The translations under genes were made by a program, and so were the position numbers. From NCBI RefSeq assembly GCF_002939885.1, contig NZ_MDED01000014.1, positions 1-64,000 of the forward strand: a stretch of DNA of 64,000 nt, given 5' to 3'. The stretch comes from Xanthomonas cucurbitae (GTDB lineage: Bacteria; Pseudomonadota; Gammaproteobacteria; Xanthomonadales; Xanthomonadaceae). Of the stretch, positions 8,798 to 18,529 are shown piece after piece. Position 1 is the stretch's first letter. Each line of letters begins with the position of its first letter. The notes under the pieces are model-generated. The model was not told the DNA's origin. It searched no databases and worked only from the letters and a program-made list of their open reading frames with translations.

Positions 8798-11275
8798 TCA
8801 CTGCGCCGCTGCAGGTGTGGCGCAGAACGAGGTCGGCAACGCATCCGCCTGGGTGCCCCAGCCTTGCGTGGGTGCCTGCTCGGTGAGCGCAAACGACAAC
8901 GTGCCACCCTGCTGCAACTGCGCCCAATCCAGGAACACCTGCGGCTGCGGTTTGCCGTTGAGACGCACGCCTTGCACGTATTGCAACGCGCGGCCGCTGG
9001 CGCCGGGGGCGTCGATGCGCAGGCGCTTGCCATTGCCCAGGTCCAGCGTGGCGCGCTTGAAGCGCGGGGTGTGCAGCAGGAATTGGCCGCTGCCCGGTAC
9101 CGCCGGATACAGGCCCAAAGCGCTGAACAGGTACCAGGCCGACATGGTGCCGAGGTCGTCGTTGCCGGTGACGCCATTGGGCGCGTTGGTGAACAACTGC
9201 TGCGCGGCACGCACCACGGTGGCGGTCTTCCACGGCTGGCCGATCAGCGTATACATCCACGGCACATGCAGGTCCGGCTCGTTGTTGGGGTTGTAGCGGT
9301 ACTGGTTGTAATAGCTGTACGGGCCGACCACCCAGTGCGTGCGTGCGCCATTGAGCGGGTCCTTGAGCAGGTCGTCGTAGGCGAAGAAGGTGTCCAGGCG
9401 TTTGCCTGCCTGTTCGGTGCCGTGCATGGCCTGCAGCATGCCGGGGATGTCCTGTTGCACCAGCCACTGGTATTGCCAGGCGGTGCCTTCATGGAAGCCG
9501 TGCTGCGAGCGTGGGCTGTACTGGTCGTTGGACGGTGCGTACCAGCTGCCGTCTTCCAGACGCGGACGCGGGAAGCCGGCAAATCCGGTGTCGGCATCGC
9601 GCACGGTGGCATCCCAGACCTTGTGCCAGTTGCTGCCGCGCGCGCGCAGCTGCGTGCTGTCGTCGGCATGGCCCAGGGCGTGGGCCATCTGCGCCAGCGC
9701 GCAATCGGCCAGCGCGTATTCCAGCGTGGCCGAGCCGCCGTGGTGCGGGTCCACGTCCATGCCCTTGGAGGGAAACGCGCGGTCGTATTGCACGAAGCCA
9801 TTGGCGAGATAATGCGCATTGCCCGATCGCCCGGAATGCCGCGAGTTGATCGGCGGTTGGCCGAAGGCGTTCTGGCGGAGCGCGGCGTAGGCCTCGGCCT
9901 CGCGGCCCTGCAGCGCGCCGAAGCGCCATAGATCGACCAGGAACGGAGTGACCGGGTCGCCGGTCATGATGTTGGTATCAAAGTTGGCATAGCCCCAGCG
10001 CGGCAGCCAACCACCCTGCTGGTGGATGGCCAGCAACGAGCGGCCGATATCGCGCGCGCGCTGCGGGCGCAGCAAGGCCAGCAACTGGTTCTGCGAGCGA
10101 TAGGTGTCCCACAGCGAAAAATATTCGTAGTAGGTCCAACCCTCGGCGCGGTGGATGGCATCGTCGTAGCCGCGATAGCGTCCATCGGCATCGCTGCCGG
10201 TGAGCGGTTGCAACAGCGCGTGGTAAAGCGCGGTATAGGCCACGCTGCGGTCATCTTTGGTGGCGCCCTCCAGCTGCAGGCTGGCCAGTTCGGTGCGCCA
10301 GACCTGCTGCGCGCGCTGGCGCATCTGCTCCAGGCTCAGCAGTGTGCCGCCCTGCATGCCGTCGGCGCGCAGATTGGTGCGGGCGCCTTCGGCATCCACG
10401 TGCGAAATGGCGCTGACCACGGTCACCGCCCGCGCGTGCTTGTCCTTGCCCAGTGGAAAGCTGAGCCAGGCGCCATTGGGTTTGAGTTCGCCGCCCATGC
10501 CGTGACGCGCGCCGGGCACGCCGCCGTCTTCGCCCCAGATGCCGTGCGCGGTGAACGGGCGGTCGAATTCCAGCCGGAACCAGGTGGTGTATTCGTGGCC
10601 GCCGCAAAAACTCTGCGTGACCAGCTTGCCTTCGACCACGCGGTCGCCGACCAGCTGCACCTGGCTGCCGATCACCACATGGCGGTCGTTGGCCTGGGCC
10701 ACGTTGATGAGCACATGGCCGGTGTCGGCGCCGGGCGCGAAGGTGTAGCGCTCGGCGGCGGCGCGGGTGAGCGCGCTGGCCTCGGCGTCGATGCCGCCGT
10801 AGTCGGTGAGCCGCACCTTGTAGTAGCCGGCCTGCCCCACTTCGCCGGCGTGCGTATAGCGCGCCGCATAACGTTTCTGGTCGAAGGTCTTGGCATCACC
10901 CGTGTCAAAGTCGCCACCGGGGCCGATGCGGCCGGTGACCGGCAACACCGAGACCTGCCCGCCCTGCTCCCAGCAGCCGGCACCGGACAGGAACGAGTGC
11001 CCGAAGCCGCGGATGCTGGGGTCGTCGTAGCGCCAGCCGGCGTAGTGCGCGCCGATCGGGCTGACCTGGATCAGGCCGAACGGGGCAGACGCGCCGGGGA
11101 AGGTATTGCCATCGTCTTTGCTGCCGATGAAAGTGTTGACCTGCGCCGGGTCCTGCGCGGCCAGCGGTGGCGCAATCACCATGCCCAGCAGACACAGGCT
11201 GGCGGCGGCGCGGCGCCACAGCGGGACGCCGGATGCAGGAAACAACGAACGATCGGATGCAACGGCAGAACGCAT
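8798..11275 (-). CDS. Secreted GH92 alpha-mannosidase
   Basis: An 825-residue glycoside hydrolase family 92 enzyme, calcium-dependent exo-alpha-mannosidases that act on alpha-1,2 and related mannosides of glycans. Residues 1-45 are a signal peptide (SLCLLGMVIAPPLAAQ). The N-terminal domain opens with VNTFIGSKDDGNTFPGASAP, a family hallmark. The C-terminal catalytic domain has NNEPDLHVPWMYTLIGQPWKT and GNDDLGTMSAWYLFSALGLYP, both diagnostic. ATG 11275 has GAGG eight bases upstream. The frame stays open further upstream, but that part is antisense to the diguanylate cyclase gene and is not coding. A role in trimming plant N-glycans is inferred; other GH92 genes are common in plant-associated xanthomonads. 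Confidence 0.92.
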   Translation of the reverse strand: MRSAVASDRSLFPASGVPLWRRAAASLCLLGMVIAPPLAAQDPAQVNTFIGSKDDGNTFPGASAPFGLIQVSPIGAHYAGWRYDDPSIRGFGHSFLSGAGCWEQGGQVSVLPVTGRIGPGGDFDTGDAKTFDQKRYAARYTHAGEVGQAGYYKVRLTDYGGIDAEASALTRAAAERYTFAPGADTGHVLINVAQANDRHVVIGSQVQLVGDRVVEGKLVTQSFCGGHEYTTWFRLEFDRPFTAHGIWGEDGGVPGARHGMGGELKPNGAWLSFPLGKDKHARAVTVVSAISHVDAEGARTNLRADGMQGGTLLSLEQMRQRAQQVWRTELASLQLEGATKDDRSVAYTALYHALLQPLTGSDADGRYRGYDDAIHRAEGWTYYEYFSLWDTYRSQNQLLALLRPQRARDIGRSLLAIHQQGGWLPRWGYANFDTNIMTGDPVTPFLVDLWRFGALQGREAEAYAALRQNAFGQPPINSRHSGRSGNAHYLANGFVQYDRAFPSKGMDVDPHHGGSATLEYALADCALAQMAHALGHADDSTQLRARGSNWHKVWDATVRDADTGFAGFPRPRLEDGSWYAPSNDQYSPRSQHGFHEGTAWQYQWLVQQDIPGMLQAMHGTEQAGKRLDTFFAYDDLLKDPLNGARTHWVVGPYSYYNQYRYNPNNEPDLHVPWMYTLIGQPWKTATVVRAAQQLFTNAPNGVTGNDDLGTMSAWYLFSALGLYPAVPGSGQFLLHTPRFKRATLDLGNGKRLRIDAPGASGRALQYVQGVRLNGKPQPQVFLDWAQLQQGGTLSFALTEQAPTQGWGTQADALPTSFCATPAAAQ

Positions 11276-11376
11276 GCAGGACACCTCAAGGGAGCGGGCG
11301 GCCAGCGCCGCCGGTGGAATGACGCATGGCCCGACGCGATGCCCGGCGCGCGCATCGCAGACGGCGGCGCAGGACG

Positions 11377-13116
11377 CTAGCGTTGATCGGCGGTGCCGGT
11401 GCCGCGGCGTGCCCGGCGGCGTGCGTACAGCGAGCGGTCGGCGCGGTCGACCACGGCGGCCAGCACTTCGCCTGCCTGACGCAGCGCCGTGCCCAGCGTG
11501 AACTGGATGGGCGCTTCGGCGGCAGCGGCCAGGTAGTCGCGCGCCAGCCTGTCCAACTGCGCCTGGATCGGTTGGTGCAGCAATACCAGGAATTCGTCGC
11601 CGCCCAGGCGCACCAGTCGGTCCTGGGTGCGCAACGGTTGGTTGAGGAACCAGGCCATCTGCACCAGCACTTCGTCGCCGCGCTGGTGGCCATAGGTGTC
11701 GTTGACCAGCTTGAACTTGTCCAGATCCACCACGATGCACCCCCAGCACCCGCCGGGATCGCGCTTGTCCAGCTCGTCCAGGTAACGGCGGTTGTAGCAG
11801 TTGGTCAGCGGGTCGGTGAATGACCACTCCAGCAACTGCTTTTCCTGCTTGTACTGGTTGGTGACATCTTGCGCGTGCGCCAGCACGACGGTGGCATCGG
11901 CCTCCACGTCGAGGACGTTGTGGTACTGCCAGTGCCGCAGGCTGCCGTCGCCGGCCACCAGTTCGATCACTCCCGAGTCCTGGCCATCGAGCACCATGCG
12001 CGAGAGGTAACCACGCAAGGCCGCATGCCGCTCGGGGCGGACCAGGTCCTCCAGCCGGCACCCCTCCATCTGCTCCACGCTACGGTCGAGCGAGCGCGCA
12101 GCGGCAGGGTTGACGCTAATCAGGCGGCCCTCCATGTCGTGTGTGCAGATCAGGCCCAGGCTGTACTGGAACAGTTTGCGGAACTTGCGCTCGCTGGCCG
12201 CCAGCGCATCGACCGCGCAATGCCGGTCGGTGACGTCCTGCACTGCGCCGATCAGGCGCATGCGTCCCTGCACATGCTCCACCGACCCGGTGCTGTGCAC
12301 CCACAGGTGACGCCCGCGAGCGCTGATCAGCGGCAATTCCAGATCCCAGGGGGTGCCATCGCGTAAGCAGGTTTCCACCGCATCGGTAATCACCGCACGC
12401 GCTTGCAGCGGATAGAAGCCGATCGCCTCGGTCAGGCTGGGGCGGTAGCCTGGGGGCAGGTCATGCAGGCGGCAGGTCTGGTCGGACCAGGTCAGCGTGT
12501 TGCTGGCCACATCCACCTCCCAGCCACCGACCCCGGCGACCCGGCCGGTGCGTTCCAGGAAGGCTTCGCTCTCGCGCAGCCGCTGCTGCAGCTCGTCATT
12601 GGCCGCCTGTCGCTCGAGCATCGCCCGGCGCTGCTCCAGACCTTCTGCCGCGACCCTGGCCAGCTGTTCCAGCGCCGCCAGCTGGGCCGGTTCCAGCGCG
12701 CGCGGGCGTTGGTCGATCACGCACACCGTGCCCATGCGCAGGCCGTCGGACAACACGATCGGCGCGCCGGCGTAATAGCGGATACCGGGCGCCCCGGTGA
12801 CCAGGACGTTGTCGTCGAAGCGCGGGTCTGCGGGTGCATCGCGCACTTCCATCACCGCATCGCTCTGGATGGCGTAGGCACAAAACGCCAGTTCGCGCGG
12901 AGTCTCGGAGACGCCAGGCAGGCCGATGCTGGCCTTCCACCACTGCCGATGTGCATCCACCAGCGAGACCAACGCGATCGGAGTGCCGGCGATGGCCTGC
13001 GCAGCGGAAACCAGGGCATCGAAGAACGGTTCGGCCGCCGTGTCGACCACCTGCAGCGATGCCAGGCGGGCCAGGCGCTCGACTTCGCCGAACGGTGCAG
13101 CGTCGCGCGGATTCAA
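11377..13116 (-). CDS. GAF-PAS-PAS-GGDEF diguanylate cyclase
   Basis: A 579-residue soluble sensor enzyme predicted to make cyclic di-GMP from two GTP. Domains in order: GAF (about 20-165, with WWKASIGLP and FCAYAI typical of this GAF subgroup), a linker helix, PAS (about 190-305, PAS_3 type), a second PAS (about 310-420) and GGDEF (about 425-570). The active-site motif is intact, GGDEF at 505-509. An inhibitory RxxD site (RTQD, 496-499) sits five residues before it, so product inhibition is likely. There is no EAL domain and no membrane segment. It is oriented with the GH92 gene, 101 bases upstream of it. The signal sensed is unknown. Confidence 0.9.
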   Translation of the reverse strand: MNPRDAAPFGEVERLARLASLQVVDTAAEPFFDALVSAAQAIAGTPIALVSLVDAHRQWWKASIGLPGVSETPRELAFCAYAIQSDAVMEVRDAPADPRFDDNVLVTGAPGIRYYAGAPIVLSDGLRMGTVCVIDQRPRALEPAQLAALEQLARVAAEGLEQRRAMLERQAANDELQQRLRESEAFLERTGRVAGVGGWEVDVASNTLTWSDQTCRLHDLPPGYRPSLTEAIGFYPLQARAVITDAVETCLRDGTPWDLELPLISARGRHLWVHSTGSVEHVQGRMRLIGAVQDVTDRHCAVDALAASERKFRKLFQYSLGLICTHDMEGRLISVNPAAARSLDRSVEQMEGCRLEDLVRPERHAALRGYLSRMVLDGQDSGVIELVAGDGSLRHWQYHNVLDVEADATVVLAHAQDVTNQYKQEKQLLEWSFTDPLTNCYNRRYLDELDKRDPGGCWGCIVVDLDKFKLVNDTYGHQRGDEVLVQMAWFLNQPLRTQDRLVRLGGDEFLVLLHQPIQAQLDRLARDYLAAAAEAPIQFTLGTALRQAGEVLAAVVDRADRSLYARRRARRGTGTADQR

Positions 13117-13144
13117 TGGGCAGCTCGCTCGGCGAAAGTCATTT

Positions 13145-14353
13145 TTACAGTCTAGCCGAGCCGGCCGGCACGGTACGGCCGGTCGACTCGCGTTCGACGG
13201 CAGCGGCCGGTTCCGTCAACGCCCTGCCCAGCTGCAGCGCGGCGGCCACGTTGCGCGCGGCGCGGCGTACATTGCCGGCCGCCTCGGCCAGCGCCTGCTC
13301 CACCGTGCAGGGGCGGTGCACCACGGCGAACATCGCCGCGATGCCATGCGCATGCAGCAGCCCGGCATCGTTGCCCAGGCCACCGGCGATGGCGATCACC
13401 GGCTTGGCGTGCCGCTGCGCCAGCTGCGCAACGCCCAGCGGGGTCTTGCCGTGCAGGCTTTGGCGGTCCAGCCGGCCTTCGCCGGTGATGACCAGGTCGG
13501 CCTGGGCGATCAGTGCCTCCAGGCCCAGCGCCTGCGCCACGATCTCCACCCCGGGCCGCAGCTGCGCGCCCAGCACGGCCACCAGCGCCGCGCCCAGCCC
13601 GCCTGCCGCACCGCCACCGGGCAGGTCATGCAGGCGCAAGCCGAGGTCGCGCTGCAGCAGGTCGGCATAGTGCTGCAGGTTGGCCTCGAGCTGCCGCACC
13701 ATGTCCGGCGTGGCGCCCTTCTGCGGCCCGAACACCGCCGAGGCGCCCGTCGGGCCAAGCAAGGGGTTGTCCACGTCACAGGCCACCTCGATCCGGCAGT
13801 GCTGCAGGCGCCGGTCGAGACCGTCGGTCTGGATCCGCGCCAGCGCGGCCAACCCGGTGCCGCCAGCGCCGATCGGCGTGCCGTGCGCATCCAGCAACAG
13901 CGCGCCCAGCGCCTGTGCCATGCCGGCGCCGCCGTCGTTGGTGGCGCTGCCGCCAAGGCCAATGATGAGGTGCCGCGTACCGGCGTCCAGCGCCGCCAGG
14001 ATCAGCTCGCCCACGCCCGCAGTGCTGCTGCGCAGCGGGTCGCGCGCGGCGGCCGGTACCAGTGCCAGGCCGGCGGCGGCGGCCATCTCGATCACCGCCG
14101 TGCGGCCATCGCCGGTCACCCCGAAGAACGCCAGCACCGGCGTGCCCAACGGCCCGCTCACGATGCGCTCCACCACCCGGCCGCCAGTGGCCGCGACCAA
14201 GGCCTCTACCGTGCCTTCGCCGCCGTCGGCCATCGGAACCGTGATGTAACTCCAGTCGGGGAATACCTCGCGGAAGCCGGCTTCGATCTGGGTAGCCACC
14301 TCCAGCGCGGACAGACTTTCCTTGTAGGAATCGGGGGCGATGACGACCTTCAT
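13145..14353 (-). CDS. Glycerate kinase (type 1, GarK/GlxK family)
   Basis: A 402-residue enzyme phosphorylating D-glycerate, feeding glycerate into lower glycolysis. The N-terminus MKVVIAPDSYKESLSA is the family hallmark, and PMADGGEGT and GLGGSATNDGGAGMAQALG are the conserved substrate and phosphate loops. The C-terminal ITGEGRLDRQSLHGKTP motif is also diagnostic. The length exceeds the usual 375-385 residues by a short C-terminal alanine-rich tail. I chose ATG 14353 because the family begins here; the longer frame to 14416 adds unrelated residues. It runs in the same direction as the diguanylate cyclase, whose start lies 28 bases beyond its stop. Confidence 0.93.
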   Translation of the reverse strand: MKVVIAPDSYKESLSALEVATQIEAGFREVFPDWSYITVPMADGGEGTVEALVAATGGRVVERIVSGPLGTPVLAFFGVTGDGRTAVIEMAAAAGLALVPAAARDPLRSSTAGVGELILAALDAGTRHLIIGLGGSATNDGGAGMAQALGALLLDAHGTPIGAGGTGLAALARIQTDGLDRRLQHCRIEVACDVDNPLLGPTGASAVFGPQKGATPDMVRQLEANLQHYADLLQRDLGLRLHDLPGGGAAGGLGAALVAVLGAQLRPGVEIVAQALGLEALIAQADLVITGEGRLDRQSLHGKTPLGVAQLAQRHAKPVIAIAGGLGNDAGLLHAHGIAAMFAVVHRPCTVEQALAEAAGNVRRAARNVAAALQLGRALTEPAAAVERESTGRTVPAGSARL

Positions 14354-14823
14354 GGGACGCTCGCTTGAATGGATGCAGGGTTGGTGGCCGCGTCGATACG
14401 TGCGTTGTTGCGGCAATGCTGCAGCATGCTCATCAAGCCCAGTCCTTGCCCGTCATGGAAGCTCCGCGATGTCGGAACGGTGACCCATTGACCGTGTTTT
14501 CCATGGTGATGTACAGCATGCGCGGCCGACGTGCCTGACGCATCGGTGCAAGGTGGCCAAACGCCGAAGGGCACACAGTAGCGGCCCCCTGCCGCGGCGT
14601 GCACAAGTTCAACCCGCGCCACATCGCGAGCGCCGAGCGCTTAGCACTTTTGAAGAATACATTTAAAATCAGTTGCTTCGCGCACGCAGCCGCGCACACT
14701 TGCGTGGTCGCCGCCGTCTGCGGCCTGCCCCTACGCATCTCCACGTCCGCAGCATGAAGCAGGTCTTTTGCAGGCGCGTATTGCGTGCGTACATCGCACA
14801 TCCCCTTTTCGCGAGAATCAGCC
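14354..14823. other. Divergent intergenic region with AT-rich patch
   Basis: This 470-base spacer separates the leftward glycerate kinase from the rightward AvrXca-like gene. Around 14649-14672 it has an AT-rich patch (GAAGAATACATTTAAAATC) in otherwise GC-rich DNA, a reasonable promoter area. I looked for a plant-inducible promoter box (TTCGC-N15-TTCGC) and did not find one. The frames within it look spurious. Confidence 0.5.
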
Positions 14824-16674
14824 ATGTCCACTGCATTGCACGCGCTGCACCGCCGCCTGCTCACCGTTGCCCTGATCGCGGCAGGCCTGGGTAGCGCTGC
14901 TACCGCCAGTGCGGCCTGTACCGCCGGTAGTTGGGTTGCGCGCATCGATGAGGCCGGCATGCCGCCGGTGCGCTACGAAACCGCGCATTTCGCGTTCCGC
15001 TGGAATGGCGACAGCGTCGCCGTTGCCGATGCACGCGCGGCCGGCGAACATATGGAAATGGTCTGGGACACCTTCATCAACCGCCTGCAGTTTCCCGAAC
15101 CGTTCTGCGCCACCGCCACCAAGTACAAGGCCAACCTGCATGTGGACCCGAGCTTTGGCCTGACCGCTGGCATCTCCAGCAGTGGCGGCATGGCCATGTG
15201 GATCGGGCCAGGTGGCCTGCGCGATCACTGGGGTCTGGCGCATGAGTTCACGCATACCTTGCAATATCAGTCCGGCGGTTTGCAGGACTCCCCATACACC
15301 GGCTGGATCTGGGAATCGCACGCCAACTGGATGACCCACCAACTGCCGGAATTCCACTCCAGCAACGTGCATTGCTCGACCATGCTGGTGAACTACCCGC
15401 ATGTCTATCTGGGCTCTACGCGTGATCGCTATTGCAACTGGCAGTTCATGGAGTACCTGAAGGATCGCTTTGGCTACGCCATCATCAACGACATGTGGGG
15501 CAAGGCACCGCGCATCGACAATCCCGCGCATCGCAGCGCCGATCCGTTCTCGGTCATCAAGGCCAACATGGGCTGGACGCAATCACAGATGAACGATGTC
15601 TTCGGTGACTGGCCCATGCATAACGTCAACTGGGACTACACCAATCCCGACGGCAGCGACCAGGGTGCGCTGTACCGCCTGAGCTATGGCAGCAATCTCT
15701 CCTTCGATCCGCAGCAAACCCAGGATTGGAACAACCGCGATCGTGCGCTGCGCATGACGATGCTGGATCCGGTCCCGAGCCAGGCCAATCGCTACCGTGT
15801 GCCATTCGAGTGGGCACCGCAACGCTGGGGTTACAACCTGGTGCAGCTGATTCCCGCCAGCGGCGTCAGCAGCATCAAGGTCGCCTTCGAAGGCCAGGTG
15901 CAGAGCGCAGCGGCCGTCACCAGCCTGCCTGGCCTGCTCAACGACCCGTCCAGCATCCCCTCGCCGAACTCGGACTGGCGCTGGGGTGTGGTGGCCATCG
16001 ATAGCCTCGGCAAGGCGCGTTACAGCACGCTGCAGCGCGGCGCCAAGGCCACCCTCACCATGGCGGTGAAGACCAGCGACCGCGCCGTGTATCTGATGGT
16101 GATGGGCGCGCCCAGCAGCATGCAGCAGATCAAGTGGGACCAGTCCTACTATGCGATCTACCGCTACCCATGGAGCGTGACACTGACCAATGCCGCGCCG
16201 GCCGGGAGCCAGCCCAACGCGCCTACGCCGACCCCGGCCGGCCGCCGTCATGCCAACGGCGGCGGCTGGGTCGCCAACACCGCCAATGTCGCCTCCACCG
16301 CTTACGTGGGACCGTCTGCGCGAGTCCTGGCCGGCAACGTGCTGGGCAATGCACGCATCGACGGGCATGCCACGGTGATGGGTGGCACCGTGCAGGGCAA
16401 TGCCGTGCTGGGCGGGCTGACCGTGTGGCACCCGGGTGCCACCATCGGCGCCAACGCACAGGCGCATACCGTGTTCATGGGCCCCGGCGCGTTCGGTGCG
16501 ATCAATGTCGGCGGCACCGCGCAGCTGCGTGGCGATGTTGAAGAACAAGGTGCCTCGCCCACCCAGGGCGTGTTTTACGGCTATGTCGATCCGTCCACGA
16601 TGACCAACCCGGAATTTGGTGCGGACCTGCGTCAGGCGGTACCAGAAATCACCGCACGCCCGGCCGGGTGGTGA
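14824..16674 (+). CDS. AvrXca/Svx-like secreted zinc-protease-like protein
   Basis: A 616-residue secreted protein. Residues 1-31 are a signal peptide ending ATASA-A. A gluzincin-type metal site is visible: HEFTH at 140-144 and the third ligand Glu164 in the IWESHANW helix. The C-terminal 120 residues contain an imperfect hexapeptide-like series (NTANVASTAYVGPSARV, then GNARIDGHATV) that suggests a left-handed beta-helix. The overall pattern matches what I recall of the avirulence protein AvrXca of X. campestris and Svx of Pectobacterium, the latter secreted by the type II system. That naming is from memory of the family. ATG 14824 follows GAGA and starts the signal peptide, so it is preferred over 14785. 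Substrate unknown. Confidence 0.75.
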   Translation: MSTALHALHRRLLTVALIAAGLGSAATASAACTAGSWVARIDEAGMPPVRYETAHFAFRWNGDSVAVADARAAGEHMEMVWDTFINRLQFPEPFCATATKYKANLHVDPSFGLTAGISSSGGMAMWIGPGGLRDHWGLAHEFTHTLQYQSGGLQDSPYTGWIWESHANWMTHQLPEFHSSNVHCSTMLVNYPHVYLGSTRDRYCNWQFMEYLKDRFGYAIINDMWGKAPRIDNPAHRSADPFSVIKANMGWTQSQMNDVFGDWPMHNVNWDYTNPDGSDQGALYRLSYGSNLSFDPQQTQDWNNRDRALRMTMLDPVPSQANRYRVPFEWAPQRWGYNLVQLIPASGVSSIKVAFEGQVQSAAAVTSLPGLLNDPSSIPSPNSDWRWGVVAIDSLGKARYSTLQRGAKATLTMAVKTSDRAVYLMVMGAPSSMQQIKWDQSYYAIYRYPWSVTLTNAAPAGSQPNAPTPTPAGRRHANGGGWVANTANVASTAYVGPSARVLAGNVLGNARIDGHATVMGGTVQGNAVLGGLTVWHPGATIGANAQAHTVFMGPGAFGAINVGGTAQLRGDVEEQGASPTQGVFYGYVDPSTMTNPEFGADLRQAVPEITARPAGW

Positions 16675-16680
16675 GCGCTC

Positions 16681-16701
16681 GCAGCTGCACTACGCAGCTG
16701 C
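16681..16701 (+). terminator. Stem-loop after the AvrXca-like gene
   Basis: Six bases after the stop codon, GCAGCTGC (16681-16688) pairs with GCAGCTGC (16694-16701) across a five-base loop. No T-run follows, so it is at best a weak terminator or an mRNA 3' end stabiliser. Confidence 0.35.
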
Positions 16702-16876
16702 AGACCAGGGTGAGCGACGATGCAGCCAGGCCAGGGATGGCCTGGTGTGCAGATCGGTCCACGCCAAGGACCTCTTCCACCGGCGCCTGCCAACGGGTGC
16801 GGATCGGCACGTCTGGTTCCAGCGGCATGCCGGCGATCGATGAAACTGCCGGATGCGCGACGGGGTGCCGGCAGGC

Positions 16877-17197
16877 TCACCTGTCCAGTTCGGCCAACCG
16901 CGCGCGCACGCTTTCCACATCGATATGCTCACGCACGTGTGGCCACTGCCGTGCCCACACCGAGCGGAATACGATCCACGCACCGAACACGCCCAGGCAA
17001 GTCGAGCCCAGCGCCAGCAACAGCGGGTGCAGCGGCGAGCTGGCGCCGGTCTGGAACAGGTACATGAAGGCCCCGGAAAATAGCAGCCACATGCCAAACA
17101 CCGGCCAGTTGCTGGCCAGCAGGCTGGCCTGCGGCCGCTCGATCTGGCGCAGCAAGTGGCGCAAGACCTTGCGTTCGTCTTCGTCGCTGGAGGTCAT
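16877..17197 (-). CDS. Small two-TM membrane protein, hypothetical
   Basis: A 106-residue protein with a charged N-terminus (MTSSDEDERKVLRHLLRQIE) and two hydrophobic helices (about 34-48 and 58-78) separated by a short loop, so both ends probably face the cytoplasm. It fits the length and pattern of small bacterial 2TM-domain proteins, but I do not recognise a function. ATG 17197 begins the hydrophilic head; a longer frame to 17296 is arginine- and cysteine-rich and less likely. It lies 111 bases downstream of rlmI in the same direction and may be co-transcribed. Confidence 0.65.
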   Translation of the reverse strand: MTSSDEDERKVLRHLLRQIERPQASLLASNWPVFGMWLLFSGAFMYLFQTGASSPLHPLLLALGSTCLGVFGAWIVFRSVWARQWPHVREHIDVESVRARLAELDR

Positions 17198-17308
17198 CGG
17201 CGGCCGGCTCCCTGGTTGCTTATCCGCATTGAATCCGTGTGCCGGCCGCTGCGTGGCGCTGCCAAAACCGCAGGCTGCGCAATGCCGGCCCTGCATCGGC
17301 AGGCGCGG

Positions 17309-18475
17309 CTACATCACGCGGCAGAACACCGCCTTGAGGTAACGCGACTCCTGCACATGCGCCATGAACGGATGATCGGGGCCAGCGCCGGCCACCTTGA
17401 GGATCTGGATGGTGCGCCCGGAGAAATACGAGGCGCGCCGCAACATGTCCAGAAACTCCTGCTCGGCCACCAGCCCGGTGCATGAGAAGGTGGCAAACAG
17501 GCCGCCCGGCTTGACCACGCCCAGCGCCAATTTGTTCATGTCCAGATACTTCTTCAGCGCCGGAATCACCTGCTCGCGGTCGCGGGTCATCTTGGCCGGA
17601 TCCAGGATCACCACATCGAACTGTTCGCCGCGATTGGCCGCATCGCGCAGCCACGGAAAGATATCGGCCTGCACGAACCTGGGCCGCACGTTATTGAGCT
17701 TGGCGTTGCCCTTGGCTATGGCGATGACGTCCTCGTCGATATCCACGCCCAGCACCTCGGCCGCACCGCGCGCGGCCGCATACACCGCAAACCCGCCGGT
17801 GTTGCAGCACAGGTCCAGCACGGTCTTGCCGTCCACCTGCTCGCTCAGCCACTGACGGTTGTCGCGCTGGTCGGCGAAAAAGCCGGTCTTGTGTGCGCCG
17901 GCCGGGTCGGCGCGGAACTTGATGCCGTGCTCGGTGATGACCGCAGCTTCCGTGGTGGTGTTGCCGTGGAAGTCGAAGCTCTCCTGCTTTTGCACATGTT
18001 CGTCGGCAAAGCTGTGGAAGCGGCAGCCCGGGAACTGTTCGCGCAGCGCGTCGTAGATCCATTCGCGGTGGCGGAACATGCCGGCGGCGAAGAACTCCAC
18101 CACCACCAGGTCGCCATAGCGGTCCACCACCAGGCCGGACAGGCCATCGCCTTCGCTATGCACCACGCGCCAGGCATCGGAGACGCCGTCGAGCTTGAGC
18201 CAGTCGCGGCGCAGGCTCACCGCAGCGGCAATCTTGCGCGCGAACCAGCCCGCATCCACCGGCACCGTCTGGTCGGTTTCCAGGATGCGCACGGCAATGC
18301 GCGAATGTCCGTTATAGAAGCCGCGGCCGATCCACTCGCCATCCACGCCGACCACCTCGACAATCGTGCCGGGTTTGGGCTTGGCGGCGGGCTTTTCCAC
18401 CAGCTTCTGGAAAATCCACGGGTGGCTGGAGCGCCACGCATTCTTGAGTCGGACGACGGGGACAGGAGTATTCAT
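17309..18475 (-). CDS. rlmI: 23S rRNA (cytosine-5) methyltransferase RlmI
   Basis: A 388-residue SAM-dependent rRNA methyltransferase of the RlmI/RlmK family; E. coli RlmI makes m5C1962 in 23S rRNA. The N-terminal 75 residues form a PUA domain (HPWIFQKLVEK). The central EEHre-like domain contains VVDRYGDLVVVEF. The Rossmann core shows LDLCCNTGGFAVYAA (SAM loop), DPAKMTRDR (motif IV) and the catalytic Cys in FSCTG. ATG 18475 begins the PUA homology. The gene is divergent from alx, and the riboswitch-bearing leader of alx lies between them. Confident on family; the exact target base is inferred from E. coli. Confidence 0.9.
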   Translation of the reverse strand: MNTPVPVVRLKNAWRSSHPWIFQKLVEKPAAKPKPGTIVEVVGVDGEWIGRGFYNGHSRIAVRILETDQTVPVDAGWFARKIAAAVSLRRDWLKLDGVSDAWRVVHSEGDGLSGLVVDRYGDLVVVEFFAAGMFRHREWIYDALREQFPGCRFHSFADEHVQKQESFDFHGNTTTEAAVITEHGIKFRADPAGAHKTGFFADQRDNRQWLSEQVDGKTVLDLCCNTGGFAVYAAARGAAEVLGVDIDEDVIAIAKGNAKLNNVRPRFVQADIFPWLRDAANRGEQFDVVILDPAKMTRDREQVIPALKKYLDMNKLALGVVKPGGLFATFSCTGLVAEQEFLDMLRRASYFSGRTIQILKVAGAGPDHPFMAHVQESRYLKAVFCRVM

Positions 18476-18529
18476 CCGCCCATTGTATCCGGCTGGATTG
18501 ACGTGCCTGCGCCTGGCCCGCAGAATCGG

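Noticed and set aside
8798-12061. 1087-codon frame extending GH92 upstream
   Set aside because: The extension overlaps the diguanylate cyclase in another frame; the signal peptide marks the true start at 11275.
14600-14823. Plant-inducible promoter (PIP) box upstream of the AvrXca-like gene
   Set aside because: A TTCGC is present at 14676 but no second TTCGC occurs 15 bases later.
16675-16876. Possible gene remnant in minus-strand frames downstream of the AvrXca-like gene
   Set aside because: Short, low-complexity translations without known family; treated as spacer.
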